A DNA stretch of 64,000 bases from an uncultured Ruminiclostridium sp. Lineage in GTDB: Bacteria > Bacillota > Clostridia > Oscillospirales > Ruminococcaceae. The stretch lies in NCBI GenBank assembly GCA_910588335.1, contig CAJUQV010000011.1, forward strand, positions 1-64,000, read 5' to 3'. The translations under genes were made by a program, and so were the position numbers. Shown one piece after another: positions 1-7,896 of the stretch. Each line of letters opens with the position of its first letter. The stretch's first letter is position 1. A model generated the notes under the pieces. It made no database searches and had not been told where the DNA came from. It saw only the letters and a program-made list of their open reading frames with translations.

Positions 1-736
1 TGATTATGCTTGCTATGATTTTTGACGCTATTTTTATGTGAACACACTCTAATAGTGGAACTACTACAAAAGATACGGCATAAACAATGTGATCTTCAGG
101 CAGAAAAACAATTCCACACACAAAGCCAATAGTACATACAAAACTGAAAATAAAAGCAATGCCCCATTTCTTGTAGTTTTCTTTCTTTTTCATACTTTGG
201 TTTCGGTTTTTTTCATACATAAATTCCCGTATTTGTAGCTTCTCTAATCTTTTTTTCAAGTAAAAAGCACATACGATTTCAACAAGGCAGAAGCAGCAAA
301 ATGTATAAAGTATGCTCTTACCATAAAGAAGGGTGTATAGCTTTATTTCATGCAAAATTGCATTACGACAGAATAGCCCATATACGGAAAAGCCTATTGT
401 TGTTCCAATCAGAAAACACAACAATCCAATCAATAAGATTTCACATAAAAACAAGTTTGTTAATTTCTTTTTATTCATTCCCAATAATAAATAATTTGCA
501 AATTCTTTCGCCCTCTGTCTTAAGATAAAGTTATCTATATATACTACTAAAATCGCTTGGATTATTGTTATCAGCAAGGGTAAAGAAACTGTGTGAAAAT
601 TAGCTAATTCTCCCATAATTGCAATGCAGTTAGATATTTCCATAATCGCTAAAAGGACAGTCATGGTTACAACATACAAAAGATAATCGGTGAAAGATCG
701 TTTGGCATTACGAATTGACAATTTCAAATACATCAT
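1..736 (-). CDS. BceB-type FtsX permease (partial, 3' end outside window)
   Basis: The reading frame starts with two ATG codons at 736 and 733, behind a good ribosome binding site (AGGGGGAAA), and stays open to the window edge, so the C-terminus is missing. The visible part has several hydrophobic helices. A stretch around residues 72-90 (FILRQRAKEFANYLLLGM) matches the pattern that follows the second helix in BceB/FtsX permeases. It overlaps the end of the upstream ATPase gene by 29 bases, so the two are translationally coupled. BceAB-type pumps remove or sense cell-wall-active peptides; that role is inferred from the family. The DNA is more AT-rich than the flagellar region, which hints at separate origin. 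Confidence 0.8.
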   Translation of the reverse strand, partial: MMYLKLSIRNAKRSFTDYLLYVVTMTVLLAIMEISNCIAIMGELANFHTVSLPLLITIIQAILVVYIDNFILRQRAKEFANYLLLGMNKKKLTNLFLCEILLIGLLCFLIGTTIGFSVYGLFCRNAILHEIKLYTLLYGKSILYTFCCFCLVEIVCAFYLKKRLEKLQIREFMYEKNRNQSMKKKENYKKWGIAFIFSFVCTIGFVCGIVFLPEDHIVYAVSFVVVPLLECVHIKIASKIIASII

Positions 737-1802
737 GGCTTTCCCCCTCTATCAATTCTATTTTTTTCAAAATGTCCGCAAAAAAGGCCTGCTTATTTTT
801 TTGTTCCCGGTTTAATGTGGCTTTTATTTCACCGTCTTGCATAAATAATATCCTGTCACAATAACTCGCTGCCATAACATCATGGGTAACCATTAGTATT
901 GTTGCATTGTATTCCTTACAAAGCATGACAAATACGCTTAATAGCTGTTTGGCAGCATGAGAATCTAGCGCCCCAGTCGGCTCGTCTGCAAGTATAATAT
1001 CCGGTTTTACCGCAATAGCACGAGCGCAAGCGCAACGTTGCCGTTGCCCGCCAGATACTTCATATGGGAATTTATCTAATACAGCGGAAATATTCAGTTT
1101 TTCAGATATACTTTGTATAATTTGCCCGATACTTTCTTTTGGAGTTTCTTTAACCGTCAATGCAAGTGCAATATTTTCATAGATAGTCAAGGTTTCAAGT
1201 AAATTGTATTCTTGAAAGACAAAGCCTAAATGTTCACGACGAAAGTTTGCGGTATCTTCTTCTGCTATATCTACTATGTTTTGCCCCCCGATTCGTATTA
1301 TTCCATTTGTCGGCTTATCTATTGTTGCTATCAAATTAAGCAATGTTGTTTTCCCAGAGCCGGAAGCTCCCATAATTCCAACAAACCTGCCCTGTGCTAT
1401 TTGAAAACTTACGTCATTTACAGCTAACACGGAATTACTCTCTGTTTCGTATATCTTAGAAATATTTTGCACTTCTAAAACATTTTTTTGTGTAATCTCC
1501 TCTGCTTTCAATTTCCCCTTATCGTTTCCCAACCAATTTGTGATAACTTCCATAAGAACCTCATCTGCTTTTTCTTTTATGTTTTCGTCCGTGATACATT
1601 CACCGGCAAATAATTCATTCAAAGTTATTTCTAGTAATCCGCATAGTGGAATGAACAAAGATAAGTCCGGCATAGACCTTCCTGTTTCCCATTTTGAAAT
1701 AGCCTTATCTGTTATGCCTAATTTTTCTGCCAACTGATTTTGCGTCCAACCTTTTGCTTTTCGACGTTCGGATATAAAGACACCAATTTTATTTTGGTTC
1801 AT
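708..1802 (-). CDS. XRE helix-turn-helix fused to BceA-type ABC ATPase
   Basis: This 364-residue protein joins two modules. Residues 1-65 are an XRE-type helix-turn-helix (QNQLAEKLGITDKAISKWE, residues 21-39). Residues 108-335 are a LolD/MacB/BceA-like ABC ATPase with Walker A GASGSGKTT (145-153), signature VSGGQ (249-253), Walker B ILADE ending at E274, and the H-loop histidine H307. An acidic linker separates them. It starts at ATG 1802 behind GCAGGAGG and overlaps the FtsX permease gene. The ATPase should power that permease, while the N-terminal domain could bind its own promoter and make the pump self-regulating; this last point is inference. No two-component system of the BceRS type lies beside it. 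Confidence 0.88.
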   Translation of the reverse strand: MNQNKIGVFISERRKAKGWTQNQLAEKLGITDKAISKWETGRSMPDLSLFIPLCGLLEITLNELFAGECITDENIKEKADEVLMEVITNWLGNDKGKLKAEEITQKNVLEVQNISKIYETESNSVLAVNDVSFQIAQGRFVGIMGASGSGKTTLLNLIATIDKPTNGIIRIGGQNIVDIAEEDTANFRREHLGFVFQEYNLLETLTIYENIALALTVKETPKESIGQIIQSISEKLNISAVLDKFPYEVSGGQRQRCACARAIAVKPDIILADEPTGALDSHAAKQLLSVFVMLCKEYNATILMVTHDVMAASYCDRILFMQDGEIKATLNREQKNKQAFFADILKKIELIEGESHDVFEIVNS

Positions 1803-1828
1803 AATTCAATTCCTCCTGCTTAAAGTAA

Positions 1829-1857
1829 ATTATATCAATCCAACATATAAATGTACA
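1829..1857 (-). promoter_or_regulatory. Sigma-A-type promoter of the HTH-ABC operon
   Basis: On the minus strand TGTACA (1857-1852) and TATAAT (1834-1829) are separated by 17 bases, and the start codon follows about 27 bases downstream of the -10 box. The nearby AT-rich sequence could also be the operator for the helix-turn-helix domain, but no clear inverted repeat was identified. Confidence 0.6.
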
Positions 1858-1944
1858 CCCACTAACAGTAGAGTGTGATAAAATACTTTTTTTTACAATT
1901 CTACCGGTGGTGTAGTTCTTTGACTTACCTCCTTGTGGGATATT

Positions 1945-2043
1945 TAATACTAATCCCTTTTAAAATTGTTGGATTAGTGTTTTGGGTGCAATCCCTTTTT
2001 AAACTATGGATAAAATCCATAGTTTAAAAAGGGATTGGTATAA
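1945..2043 (+). repeat. Palindromic element family 1, copy a (composite)
   Basis: Two hairpins in a row. The first runs from ATACTAATCCC to GGATTAGTG. A spacer TTTTGGGTG follows, then a perfect 22-bp stem beginning CAATCCCTTTTTAAAC and closing with the complementary arm ending GGGATTG, then GTATAA. The same plan (ATACTAATC, hairpin, ATTAGTGYTTYGGGTGCAAT, hairpin, GGTAT) recurs across the window. It lies upstream of the HTH-ABC promoter. The rest of the 590-bp intergenic stretch (1858-1944 and 2044-2270) shows nothing I recognise. Confidence 0.85.
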
Positions 2044-2270
2044 AACTGATATTTTGATCTAAGACGTTTATCAATAGGCTTACGTGTCAGATTACAACAA
2101 TTATGCACGTGTAATTCAAAATAAATTAACATAGTACAACCCAAAATCCGTTAAAAGAGCAGAAATACCAAATTGTTTCAGACAGCAGGATAAATTGAGG
2201 AAATATTATATATCGCGTGTTATTAAGCAAAGCAAATTAAGCTTGATTTTAAATTGATATAAATAACCGC

Positions 2271-2365
2271 AAAAAAACGGACGAAGCCGCTGCTTTTGGT
2301 ATGGGAAAACAACTTTAATTCTGTAAATAAAGTTCCGTTTTCTTTATCCAAAGCAACGGCTTCGC
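2271..2365 (-). terminator. Likely terminator after the VanY-like gene
   Basis: The arms CGAAGCCGCTGCTTT (from 2282) and AAAGCAACGGCTTCG (ending 2364) pair almost perfectly across a long loop, and on the minus strand the structure is followed by CGTTTTTTT. It lies just downstream of the VanY-like gene. The long loop is unusual for an intrinsic terminator. Confidence 0.55.
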
Positions 2366-2392
2366 TCTTTTTTGCTAAGACGCAATATTATT

Positions 2393-3535
2393 TTAATTCT
2401 GTTGCGGATTCTCACAAGCCTCATAATCCGATGTAATACCGTAATATTCCTCAAGCGAAAGACCGGATTCGGTTATGATTTTCGCTTTCTCTTTGCCGAT
2501 ATACCTAACGTGCCATGGCTCATAGACATATCCTGTGTACATTTCCTTGTCCTTTGGATATCGTATAATGAAGCCAAATTCGGCACAATGCTCCGCAAGC
2601 CATATTCCCTCCCGCGTATCGGCAAAGCTCTGATCAAGGGAGTTCAAGTCAAAGGTATAACCGGTTTGATGATCGGAATGTCCCGCTCTTGAAGAATATG
2701 TATCCGCTTTTTCCGTGCCGTCACGGTCAGCCCAGCCTGAGTACACTGTTTTCTGAGTATAATATGAACGATAACCCGACACTATGTAAAGCGACAGCCC
2801 CTCCGCCGCCGCGGCATTCTGCATTTCGGCCAACGCCTCGGCCGCCTCTTTTTTTACTCCGGGATCATAGTCGGCGGGAAGAGTATATGTCTTATTGGCT
2901 ATCATTATCCCGTCTACATATGTGATACCGTTTATTCTTTCTATTACATAACCGTTTTCCGTTAAAGAGGTATAATCCGCGCCGTTTTCGGAGTTATAAG
3001 CGTTCTTACTTTCCGACAGATAATCCGCGTGTATATAGGTTCCGTCCTTCAGCTTGTAATAATTCGTGTCGGTTTTCGCAATTACGGCGACTTTTTCGTT
3101 CAGAGTGTACTGTCTTACCCTTTCGCTGCCCTGTATCGCGATTATTCTTGAGTAAATATGATCGGTGTTTACATAAAGTTCGCCAATTTCTTCCGTTTCG
3201 ATCCATTGGGGTGAATTATCCGGTTCGTACGTATCCTCGGAAGAGCCTTCGGTGCGAACACTGCTCTCGGAAAACGTCTCGTTTTCTTCGGTAGAACCCG
3301 GAGCATCGGAAGAATCTAAAGCATCGGATGCGGCGCTTACCGTTTCGGTTTCGGTGAGAGATTCCGGTGCGGTTACTGACACGGAAACAATTTCATGCGG
3401 TTCTGACGTATTTACCACGACGACAGATTCGCCATCGTTTTTTATTGTACCGATTTCGCCTATTTCTCCGCAGCCGGAAAAATGCACAGCCGATGCAATC
3501 AAAATCGGTATTAAAATTGCTTTTCTTTTTTTCAT
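2393..3535 (-). CDS. Lipoprotein with SH3-like module and VanY D,D-carboxypeptidase domain
   Basis: A 380-residue surface lipoprotein. A signal peptide ends in the lipobox FSGC (C22). A long Ser/Thr/Glu linker follows, then an SH3-like module (about 110-175), then a VanY-type peptidase domain (about 195-365). The peptidase motifs are SGYRS (253-257), S287-x-H289-x2-G292-x3-D296, and EPWH (339-342), giving the zinc ligands H289, D296 and H342. It would trim terminal D-alanine from peptidoglycan stems outside the membrane. The SH3-like module closely resembles two modules of the CAP protein at 51850-53247. It stands alone, downstream of the flagellar cluster. The ribosome binding site is weak, so the start is less certain than the domains. 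Confidence 0.9.
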   Translation of the reverse strand: MKKRKAILIPILIASAVHFSGCGEIGEIGTIKNDGESVVVVNTSEPHEIVSVSVTAPESLTETETVSAASDALDSSDAPGSTEENETFSESSVRTEGSSEDTYEPDNSPQWIETEEIGELYVNTDHIYSRIIAIQGSERVRQYTLNEKVAVIAKTDTNYYKLKDGTYIHADYLSESKNAYNSENGADYTSLTENGYVIERINGITYVDGIMIANKTYTLPADYDPGVKKEAAEALAEMQNAAAAEGLSLYIVSGYRSYYTQKTVYSGWADRDGTEKADTYSSRAGHSDHQTGYTFDLNSLDQSFADTREGIWLAEHCAEFGFIIRYPKDKEMYTGYVYEPWHVRYIGKEKAKIITESGLSLEEYYGITSDYEACENPQQN

Positions 3536-3586
3536 AATTCAAAAACGGCAAGCCGTGTAATTGCTGCCGGATGTTCCACGCCTTTT

Positions 3587-3640
3587 ATACTAATACCTTT
3601 TTAAACTGTGGCTATTACGTCAGTTTAAAAAGGTATTGGC
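3587..3640 (+). repeat. Palindromic element family 1, copy b
   Basis: A perfect 17-bp stem: AATACCTTTTTAAACTG (3592-3608) pairs with CAGTTTAAAAAGGTATT (3621-3637) around a 12-base loop, flanked by TATACT and GGC. It lies between cheD and the VanY-like gene. Its loop shares sequence with copy f, 31 kb away, when read in the same orientation. Confidence 0.85.
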
Positions 3641-3688
3641 ATGATTAAAAATCAAATCAGGAAACGATTAATTCGGACAATAATCGCT

Positions 3689-4168
3689 TTAAAGTATATT
3701 GACGCCTTTAACCGTCGACTTTATGACAACCTTTCCGTCCGCGCCGTAAAAATATACGGTTCGGCCGTAGTTAAGCCCGGTATCCGACGCTATTATCGGT
3801 ATCTTAAGCTTTGCCAGCGCCTGTTTTACGGCGGCCACATTCCTTTCGCCTATATTAAACTGTTCGCTTCTCGCCGCAAACATCAGTGCGCCGCCTGCAA
3901 TCTTCGCCTGCAAACGGCGGGGATCGGCGCCCATCTTCACCATTTCCGCAACCATATCGGGTATGGCGGTATCGGCGAACTTCATTCTGTTTACATCTCT
4001 TCCGCTTAAAGAGCTGCTGTCGGGGAGCATAATATGAGATAATCCCGCAACACCCGCTTTGGAATCGAAAATGCAAGAACCTACACATGAACCTAAAGCA
4101 TACGTTATAAGCACATCCGGTGGTCTGCATACCTTCCAGTCGGATATGCCGATTGTAATATTACTCAT
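3689..4168 (-). CDS. cheD: Chemoreceptor glutamine deamidase CheD
   Basis: CheD deamidates specific glutamines of chemoreceptors in the cytoplasm and is bound by CheC, linking adaptation to CheY-P. From the chosen start the protein has 159 residues, the usual length. The active-site cysteine lies in ALGSC (C28) and the histidine in GLSHIMLP (H45). The open frame extends 44 codons further upstream, but ATG 4168 has AGGAAAGG in front and matches the family start. It is the last gene of the flagellar cluster and follows cheC. No receptor, cheA or cheR gene is present in the window. Confidence 0.95.
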   Translation of the reverse strand: MSNITIGISDWKVCRPPDVLITYALGSCVGSCIFDSKAGVAGLSHIMLPDSSSLSGRDVNRMKFADTAIPDMVAEMVKMGADPRRLQAKIAGGALMFAARSEQFNIGERNVAAVKQALAKLKIPIIASDTGLNYGRTVYFYGADGKVVIKSTVKGVNIL

Positions 4169-4405
4169 ACTATTGATATTTCCTTTCCTCTTGGAACTTC
4201 CGCGCCGCTTATATATTTTTTTGCGGCCGGAAAAGCAGGAATAGGTCATCTCTCTTAAAACAGCCGTTCCGATTGCCGAACGCTTATGGCGGGCAAACAC
4301 CTTGTACCTCAGTCATTCCGTTTTCGGCAGCTTATTTTACGGGAGCAAGAATTTCCGCGCGGCTGTATTATTTTGACAACCGCGCTAATTCCTATGAAAA
4401 AACGC

Positions 4406-5029
4406 TTATACCTCTATTCCTAACTTGGTCATAATTGTTCCCAAAGAATCGATTGTCGGGATAAGAAATACCTCGGCATTCATAGTCTGACCATCTATGA
4501 TCAAATTTTTGTCTATATAAAGTATTTTATCTCCCACCTCGCCGAATTCGATAACGGGAACGCTCATAAGCGCACCTGCCATATCTACCTGAAAACAAGG
4601 CGAAGCCAATTTTACGTCAATTCCCGTAAGCTGCCCAATGGCTGAAACATATGTACCGCAGATTATATTGCCTACCTCAGACAAAGCGGAAACTACGGTT
4701 TCCTCCATATCTATCAGCCCATGAACCTCTTGGTTAAAAAATACTTTTATAATGGTATTTACAAAATTCTTATCCATAAGAATAAGAATCATTCCCTCGA
4801 TACCTCCAACCATCCTGGACATTACGCCCGCAACTACACGTTCGGCACCTCCCGAAAGATTTGTTGCCTCCTGGAAAGGAACTATACTTATATTGGGCAT
4901 CTGTATTTGGACATTTTTATTGATAAGGGTGGAAAGAGCAGCGGCAGCATTGCCGGAACCTATGTTTCCCACCTCCTTGAGCACGTCAAGATGAATGTCG
5001 GTCAAGTCCTCATATTTGCTGAGAGCCAT
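4406..5029 (-). CDS. cheC: CheY-P phosphatase CheC
   Basis: A 207-residue CheC-family protein with two copies of the phosphatase motif: E19-V-G-N22 in EVGNIGSGNAA and E118-V-G-N121 in EVGNIICGTY. CheC dephosphorylates CheY-P and acts with CheD in receptor adaptation. The gene sits between the rod genes and cheD, the usual cheC-cheD order. It starts at ATG 5029 after an AAAAGAGG-type site. FliY of the same operon carries a related domain, so the cell has at least two proteins of this fold. Confidence 0.94.
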   Translation of the reverse strand: MALSKYEDLTDIHLDVLKEVGNIGSGNAAAALSTLINKNVQIQMPNISIVPFQEATNLSGGAERVVAGVMSRMVGGIEGMILILMDKNFVNTIIKVFFNQEVHGLIDMEETVVSALSEVGNIICGTYVSAIGQLTGIDVKLASPCFQVDMAGALMSVPVIEFGEVGDKILYIDKNLIIDGQTMNAEVFLIPTIDSLGTIMTKLGIEV

Positions 5030-5173
5030 AATTCAGCACCTCTTTTCTTTTACGGCCATGCAGCCGTATGCTATAACCACAATGTTCCCACAGAAAATTA
5101 CTCTTAATTTCCGTTTATACCGGAACGATTTATATGGTGTAATAATTCTCAAAATTATAAAGAAAGTAAATAA

Positions 5174-5920
5174 TTACCTTAAATTATTTGCTATCTGCTG
5201 CATTTCGTCGGCTGTCTGAACAATTTTGGCGTTAAGCTGATAGCTTCTTTGGGAAACGATCATATTTACCATTTCCTGTGCGATATCAACGGACGAACGT
5301 TCCAGATAGTACTGAAGTTTATCCGCTTCAAGGTCTGCTTCCGGAGCGCCCGAACGATCGGTTACAAGAAAGTGGTTGCCGTCGGCCTGAGCCAATCCCC
5401 ATTTATTGGGAACCGTGAATACGCCGATCATTTCGGTGAGCGCGGGGTAATCAATTTCGGTGGTCGCCGTATCGTTTTCCCCTTCCGTCTCCGCTACAAA
5501 CGGAACCGTTATGTGATTTCCCTCATAGTCAAGGACAAAGTCGCCGCCGGCGTTAACCAGTTCCCAGTGATCTCCCACATTGGTTATCTGAAAAGCACCG
5601 TCGCGGGTAAGGTAATCCCTGCCCTCGGAATCCCTCACCATAAAAAATCCGTCATTGGGAAGGGCATAATCCAAAGGCTGTCCGTAATCGGTAAATCCGC
5701 CTATATCCCACTGAAAATCGGTCTTATTCATATACTGGCCGTGCCCCGTGTCCCATTCGGGCTCGGTGGCTCTCTGTTCGGTGTAGATACAATCGGCAAA
5801 GCTCGGACGAAGCGCCTTATAGCCCACGGTGTTAACGTTGGCTATATTGTTGGCGGTTACATTCATTCCGCCCTGCTGAGCGATCATGCCGGTAGCCGCG
5901 GAGTAAAAAGCTATGTTCAT
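5174..5920 (-). CDS. flgG: Flagellar basal-body rod protein, FlgG/FlgF family
   Basis: A rod/hook family protein of about 248 residues. The N-terminus (YSAATGMIAQQGGMNVTANN) and C-terminus (SQRSYQLNAKIVQTADEM) are the conserved coiled-coil halves that pack together in the rod. The middle carries NDGFFMVRD and YLTRDGAF, typical of FlgG/FlgF. ATG 5920 is preferred over ATG 5929 because the AAAGGA site then has a normal spacing. It is the second of two adjacent paralogues; which is the proximal and which the distal rod protein cannot be settled from sequence alone. It is exported by the flagellar type III apparatus and has no signal peptide. Confidence 0.85.
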   Translation of the reverse strand: MNIAFYSAATGMIAQQGGMNVTANNIANVNTVGYKALRPSFADCIYTEQRATEPEWDTGHGQYMNKTDFQWDIGGFTDYGQPLDYALPNDGFFMVRDSEGRDYLTRDGAFQITNVGDHWELVNAGGDFVLDYEGNHITVPFVAETEGENDTATTEIDYPALTEMIGVFTVPNKWGLAQADGNHFLVTDRSGAPEADLEADKLQYYLERSSVDIAQEMVNMIVSQRSYQLNAKIVQTADEMQQIANNLR

Positions 5921-5991
5921 ACTTATCATTCCTTTCCGGAGAATATTGAGTTTATATTATTTTTCTTTTTATCGTTTTATAATCGGTTAAC

Positions 5992-6055
5992 AGTGCTTCG
6001 GGTGTAATAACCATTTTGACTATGATTTTATACTGTGTCAAAATGGTTATTAGTA
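5992..6055 (+). repeat. Palindromic element family 1, copy c
   Basis: AATAACCATTTTGAC (6006-6020) pairs perfectly with GTCAAAATGGTTATT (6037-6051). It is preceded by the family core AGTGCTTCGGGTGTAAT and ends TAGTATA. The stem sequence differs from the TTTTTAAACTG and TTTAATCAAG types, yet pairing is perfect. Confidence 0.85.
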
Positions 6056-6109
6056 TAAGGCAATACCGCACAACAAAGCGCAACGTGGTCTTTATGCGAT
6101 GCTGCCTTA
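6056..6109 (-). repeat. Palindromic element family 3, copy 1, overlapping a stop codon
   Basis: Read on the minus strand the element begins TAAGGCAGCATCGCATAAAG and ends GCGGTATTGCCTTA, with complementary ends. Its first three bases are the stop codon of the upstream rod gene. A second copy at 62509-62574 has the same ends and also begins with a stop codon. Confidence 0.8.
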
Positions 6110-6853
6110 AAGCTCGGCAATCTTTACCGCCTGTTGGTTTATGCTGTCGAAGCCTCTTAGAATACGGCTTGCCGCCTCGTACATTCTGTGGGCTTCCATA
6201 GCCTGTGTCATTTCCTTTATTGGGTCAACGTTGGATTTCTCATATGCCTTCTGAATTACGGCAAACTCCTCGTCGGCGGGGATCTCTACGGGATCGCCCT
6301 CGTAAAGGAAAAGATTGTCGCCCTCCTTATGCACGTCCGCGTCGGGGGGAATATAGGTTAGCAGAAGGGTATCTATGATTTCCTGATTTTCGTTTCTTAT
6401 AACACCGCGCTCATCTATGGTAAAATCGTCGCTGCCTATGTAAATATCGCCGTTTTCACCTTGCACTCTTCCCGCACCGTCAAGCCAAAGATAGCCTTCG
6501 TTGTCCAATCCCCACTGTCCGTTTCTGGTCTGGAATACTCTTCCGTTTTCCTTGCCGTAGCTTACGTTAAAATACATATTGCCGTACATAGCCACATCAA
6601 ACGGACTGTCGCTGTACTCAAAGCCGCTTTGCTCAAGATTTGTCTTGGAAATGTCCACATATGTCTGGTAGCTCATACCGGAGGTTTCGGTTCTCTTGTT
6701 CACAAGAAAGAGCTGTTCCTGAAAGGTGTTTAAAACTATCTCGTCCTTGCGGTAGCCTGCGGTATTTATATTGGACACGTTGTTGGAGATGGCATCCAAT
6801 ATGCGCTGTTGGTTCAGCATCGCCTGGGCGGCGGTATAGTAGCCTCTGTTCAT
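6107..6853 (-). CDS. flgF: Flagellar basal-body rod protein, FlgF/FlgG family
   Basis: A 248-residue paralogue of the next gene. The N-terminus (AMLNQQRILDAISNNVSNIN) and C-terminus (MTQAMEAHRMYEAASRIL) are the conserved rod-protein halves, and SPFDVAMYGNMYFNV is the family core. It starts at ATG 6853 behind GAGAAAGGATAAAGT. A palindromic element of family 2 lies directly upstream and a family 3 element begins exactly at its stop codon. In Bacillus the equivalent pair is flhO/flhP; the symbols flgF and flgG here are positional guesses. Confidence 0.82.
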   Translation of the reverse strand: MNRGYYTAAQAMLNQQRILDAISNNVSNINTAGYRKDEIVLNTFQEQLFLVNKRTETSGMSYQTYVDISKTNLEQSGFEYSDSPFDVAMYGNMYFNVSYGKENGRVFQTRNGQWGLDNEGYLWLDGAGRVQGENGDIYIGSDDFTIDERGVIRNENQEIIDTLLLTYIPPDADVHKEGDNLFLYEGDPVEIPADEEFAVIQKAYEKSNVDPIKEMTQAMEAHRMYEAASRILRGFDSINQQAVKIAEL

Positions 6854-6869
6854 ACTTTATCCTTTCTCA

Positions 6870-7032
6870 GAACCTGTCTTTACAAGGTTTGTGCGTGTAT
6901 TTTCGAGCAAATTATGCAGAGGACAAGGCGGAAATCCGCAGGAATACTTAACGTATTTCAAGAATTTCCAACGTGTCATCGGCAAAATTTTCCGAAAAAG
7001 TACGTGCAATATCTTGTGAATACAGGTTCTTA
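6870..7032 (-). repeat. Structured element family 2, copy A, upstream of the first rod gene
   Basis: About 163 bp with imperfect inverted ends (GAACCTGTCTTTACAAG at 6870-6886, CTTGTGAATACAGGTTC at 7013-7029). Inside are further palindromes: GCGGAAATCCGC, AATAC..GTATT and CGGCAAAATTTTCCG. Copy B at 54638-54797 keeps the same ends and the same internal stems. On the minus strand it leads into AAAGGATAAAGT and the ATG at 6853. Confidence 0.8.
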
Positions 7033-7063
7033 TACTATGGCCTGTTTGAAAAATCGAAAACGC

Positions 7064-7105
7064 AGTCTTTAATCAAGTATACAACTTGATTAAAGATTGG
7101 TATTA
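7064..7105 (+). repeat. Palindromic element family 1, copy d, overlapping the fliA stop
   Basis: TCTTTAATCAAGT (7066-7078) pairs with ACTTGATTAAAGA (7084-7096). Read on the minus strand the element edge is TAATACCAATC, and its first TAA (7105-7103) is the stop codon of fliA. Confidence 0.85.
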
Positions 7106-7855
7106 ATTATCCATATAATCCTGCAGCTTTCTTTTAAGCAGCAGCATTGATTTTGAATGTATCTGACACACTCTGGATTCGGTTATTCCCAATACCTTCG
7201 CTATATCGCTGAATTTCAGACGTTCATAATAATAAAGTGAAATAACCTGTTTTTCCTTGGGCTTAAGCTCGTCTATCGCAACAGCCAGAACCTGACGCAG
7301 CTCTTTTTCATAAAGAGGTTGGTCGGCCGTATCGCCCACATTGTTCTGACAGTTTGTATCAAAATTATCCTCGTAAAGAAGTTCTTCAAAGGAAAGAGTA
7401 GTTGACTCCGCAAGATTTGCCATTCCCTTAAGCAGCTTTTCTTTCGGTATACCCAAATGATCCGCCAACTCCTGATTTGTAGGTGAGCGGCCCAATGCGG
7501 AATACAACTCGTTATAGGCCGCGTCCAGATTTTTCCCGAAATGTCTCACGGGACGTGGAACCCAATCCTGTGACCGTACGAAGTCGATAATCTGTCCTTT
7601 AATAAGTATGGCGGCGTAAGTTTCAAACTTCACGCCTTTTTGCAGGTCGTAGGTTTCCACCGCCTTAATAAGCGCGATAACCCCCTCGTTGACTATATCG
7701 TCAACTTCCGCATATTTGTCATAAGCGCCCCTTGTGGATATGGCAACGTATTTTACGAGATCCATATATCTCAGGACAATGTCGTTTCTTAAGCCGATGT
7801 CTTTCGTCTGTCTGTATTGCTCAAAAAGCGCAAGCTGAGCTTGTGTTTCCGCCAT
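7103..7855 (-). CDS. fliA: Flagellar RNA polymerase sigma factor FliA/SigD (sigma-28)
   Basis: A 250-residue sigma factor with regions 2, 3 and 4: DIVNEGVIALIKAVETYD and KFETYAAILIKGQIIDFVRS in region 2, RPVRHFGKNL and a LGRSPTNQELADHLGI helix in region 3, and LKPKEKQVISLYYYERLKFS with a C-terminal helix-turn-helix in region 4. It should direct transcription of late flagellar and chemotaxis genes such as flagellin, none of which lies in this window. It follows flhA directly, without the flhF and flhG genes often found between them. ATG 7855 follows an AAAGGGAC site. Confidence 0.94.
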   Translation of the reverse strand: MAETQAQLALFEQYRQTKDIGLRNDIVLRYMDLVKYVAISTRGAYDKYAEVDDIVNEGVIALIKAVETYDLQKGVKFETYAAILIKGQIIDFVRSQDWVPRPVRHFGKNLDAAYNELYSALGRSPTNQELADHLGIPKEKLLKGMANLAESTTLSFEELLYEDNFDTNCQNNVGDTADQPLYEKELRQVLAVAIDELKPKEKQVISLYYYERLKFSDIAKVLGITESRVCQIHSKSMLLLKRKLQDYMDN

Positions 7856-7896
7856 GCCGTACCGTCCCTTTCTCGTTATACCGACAAATTACCGTA

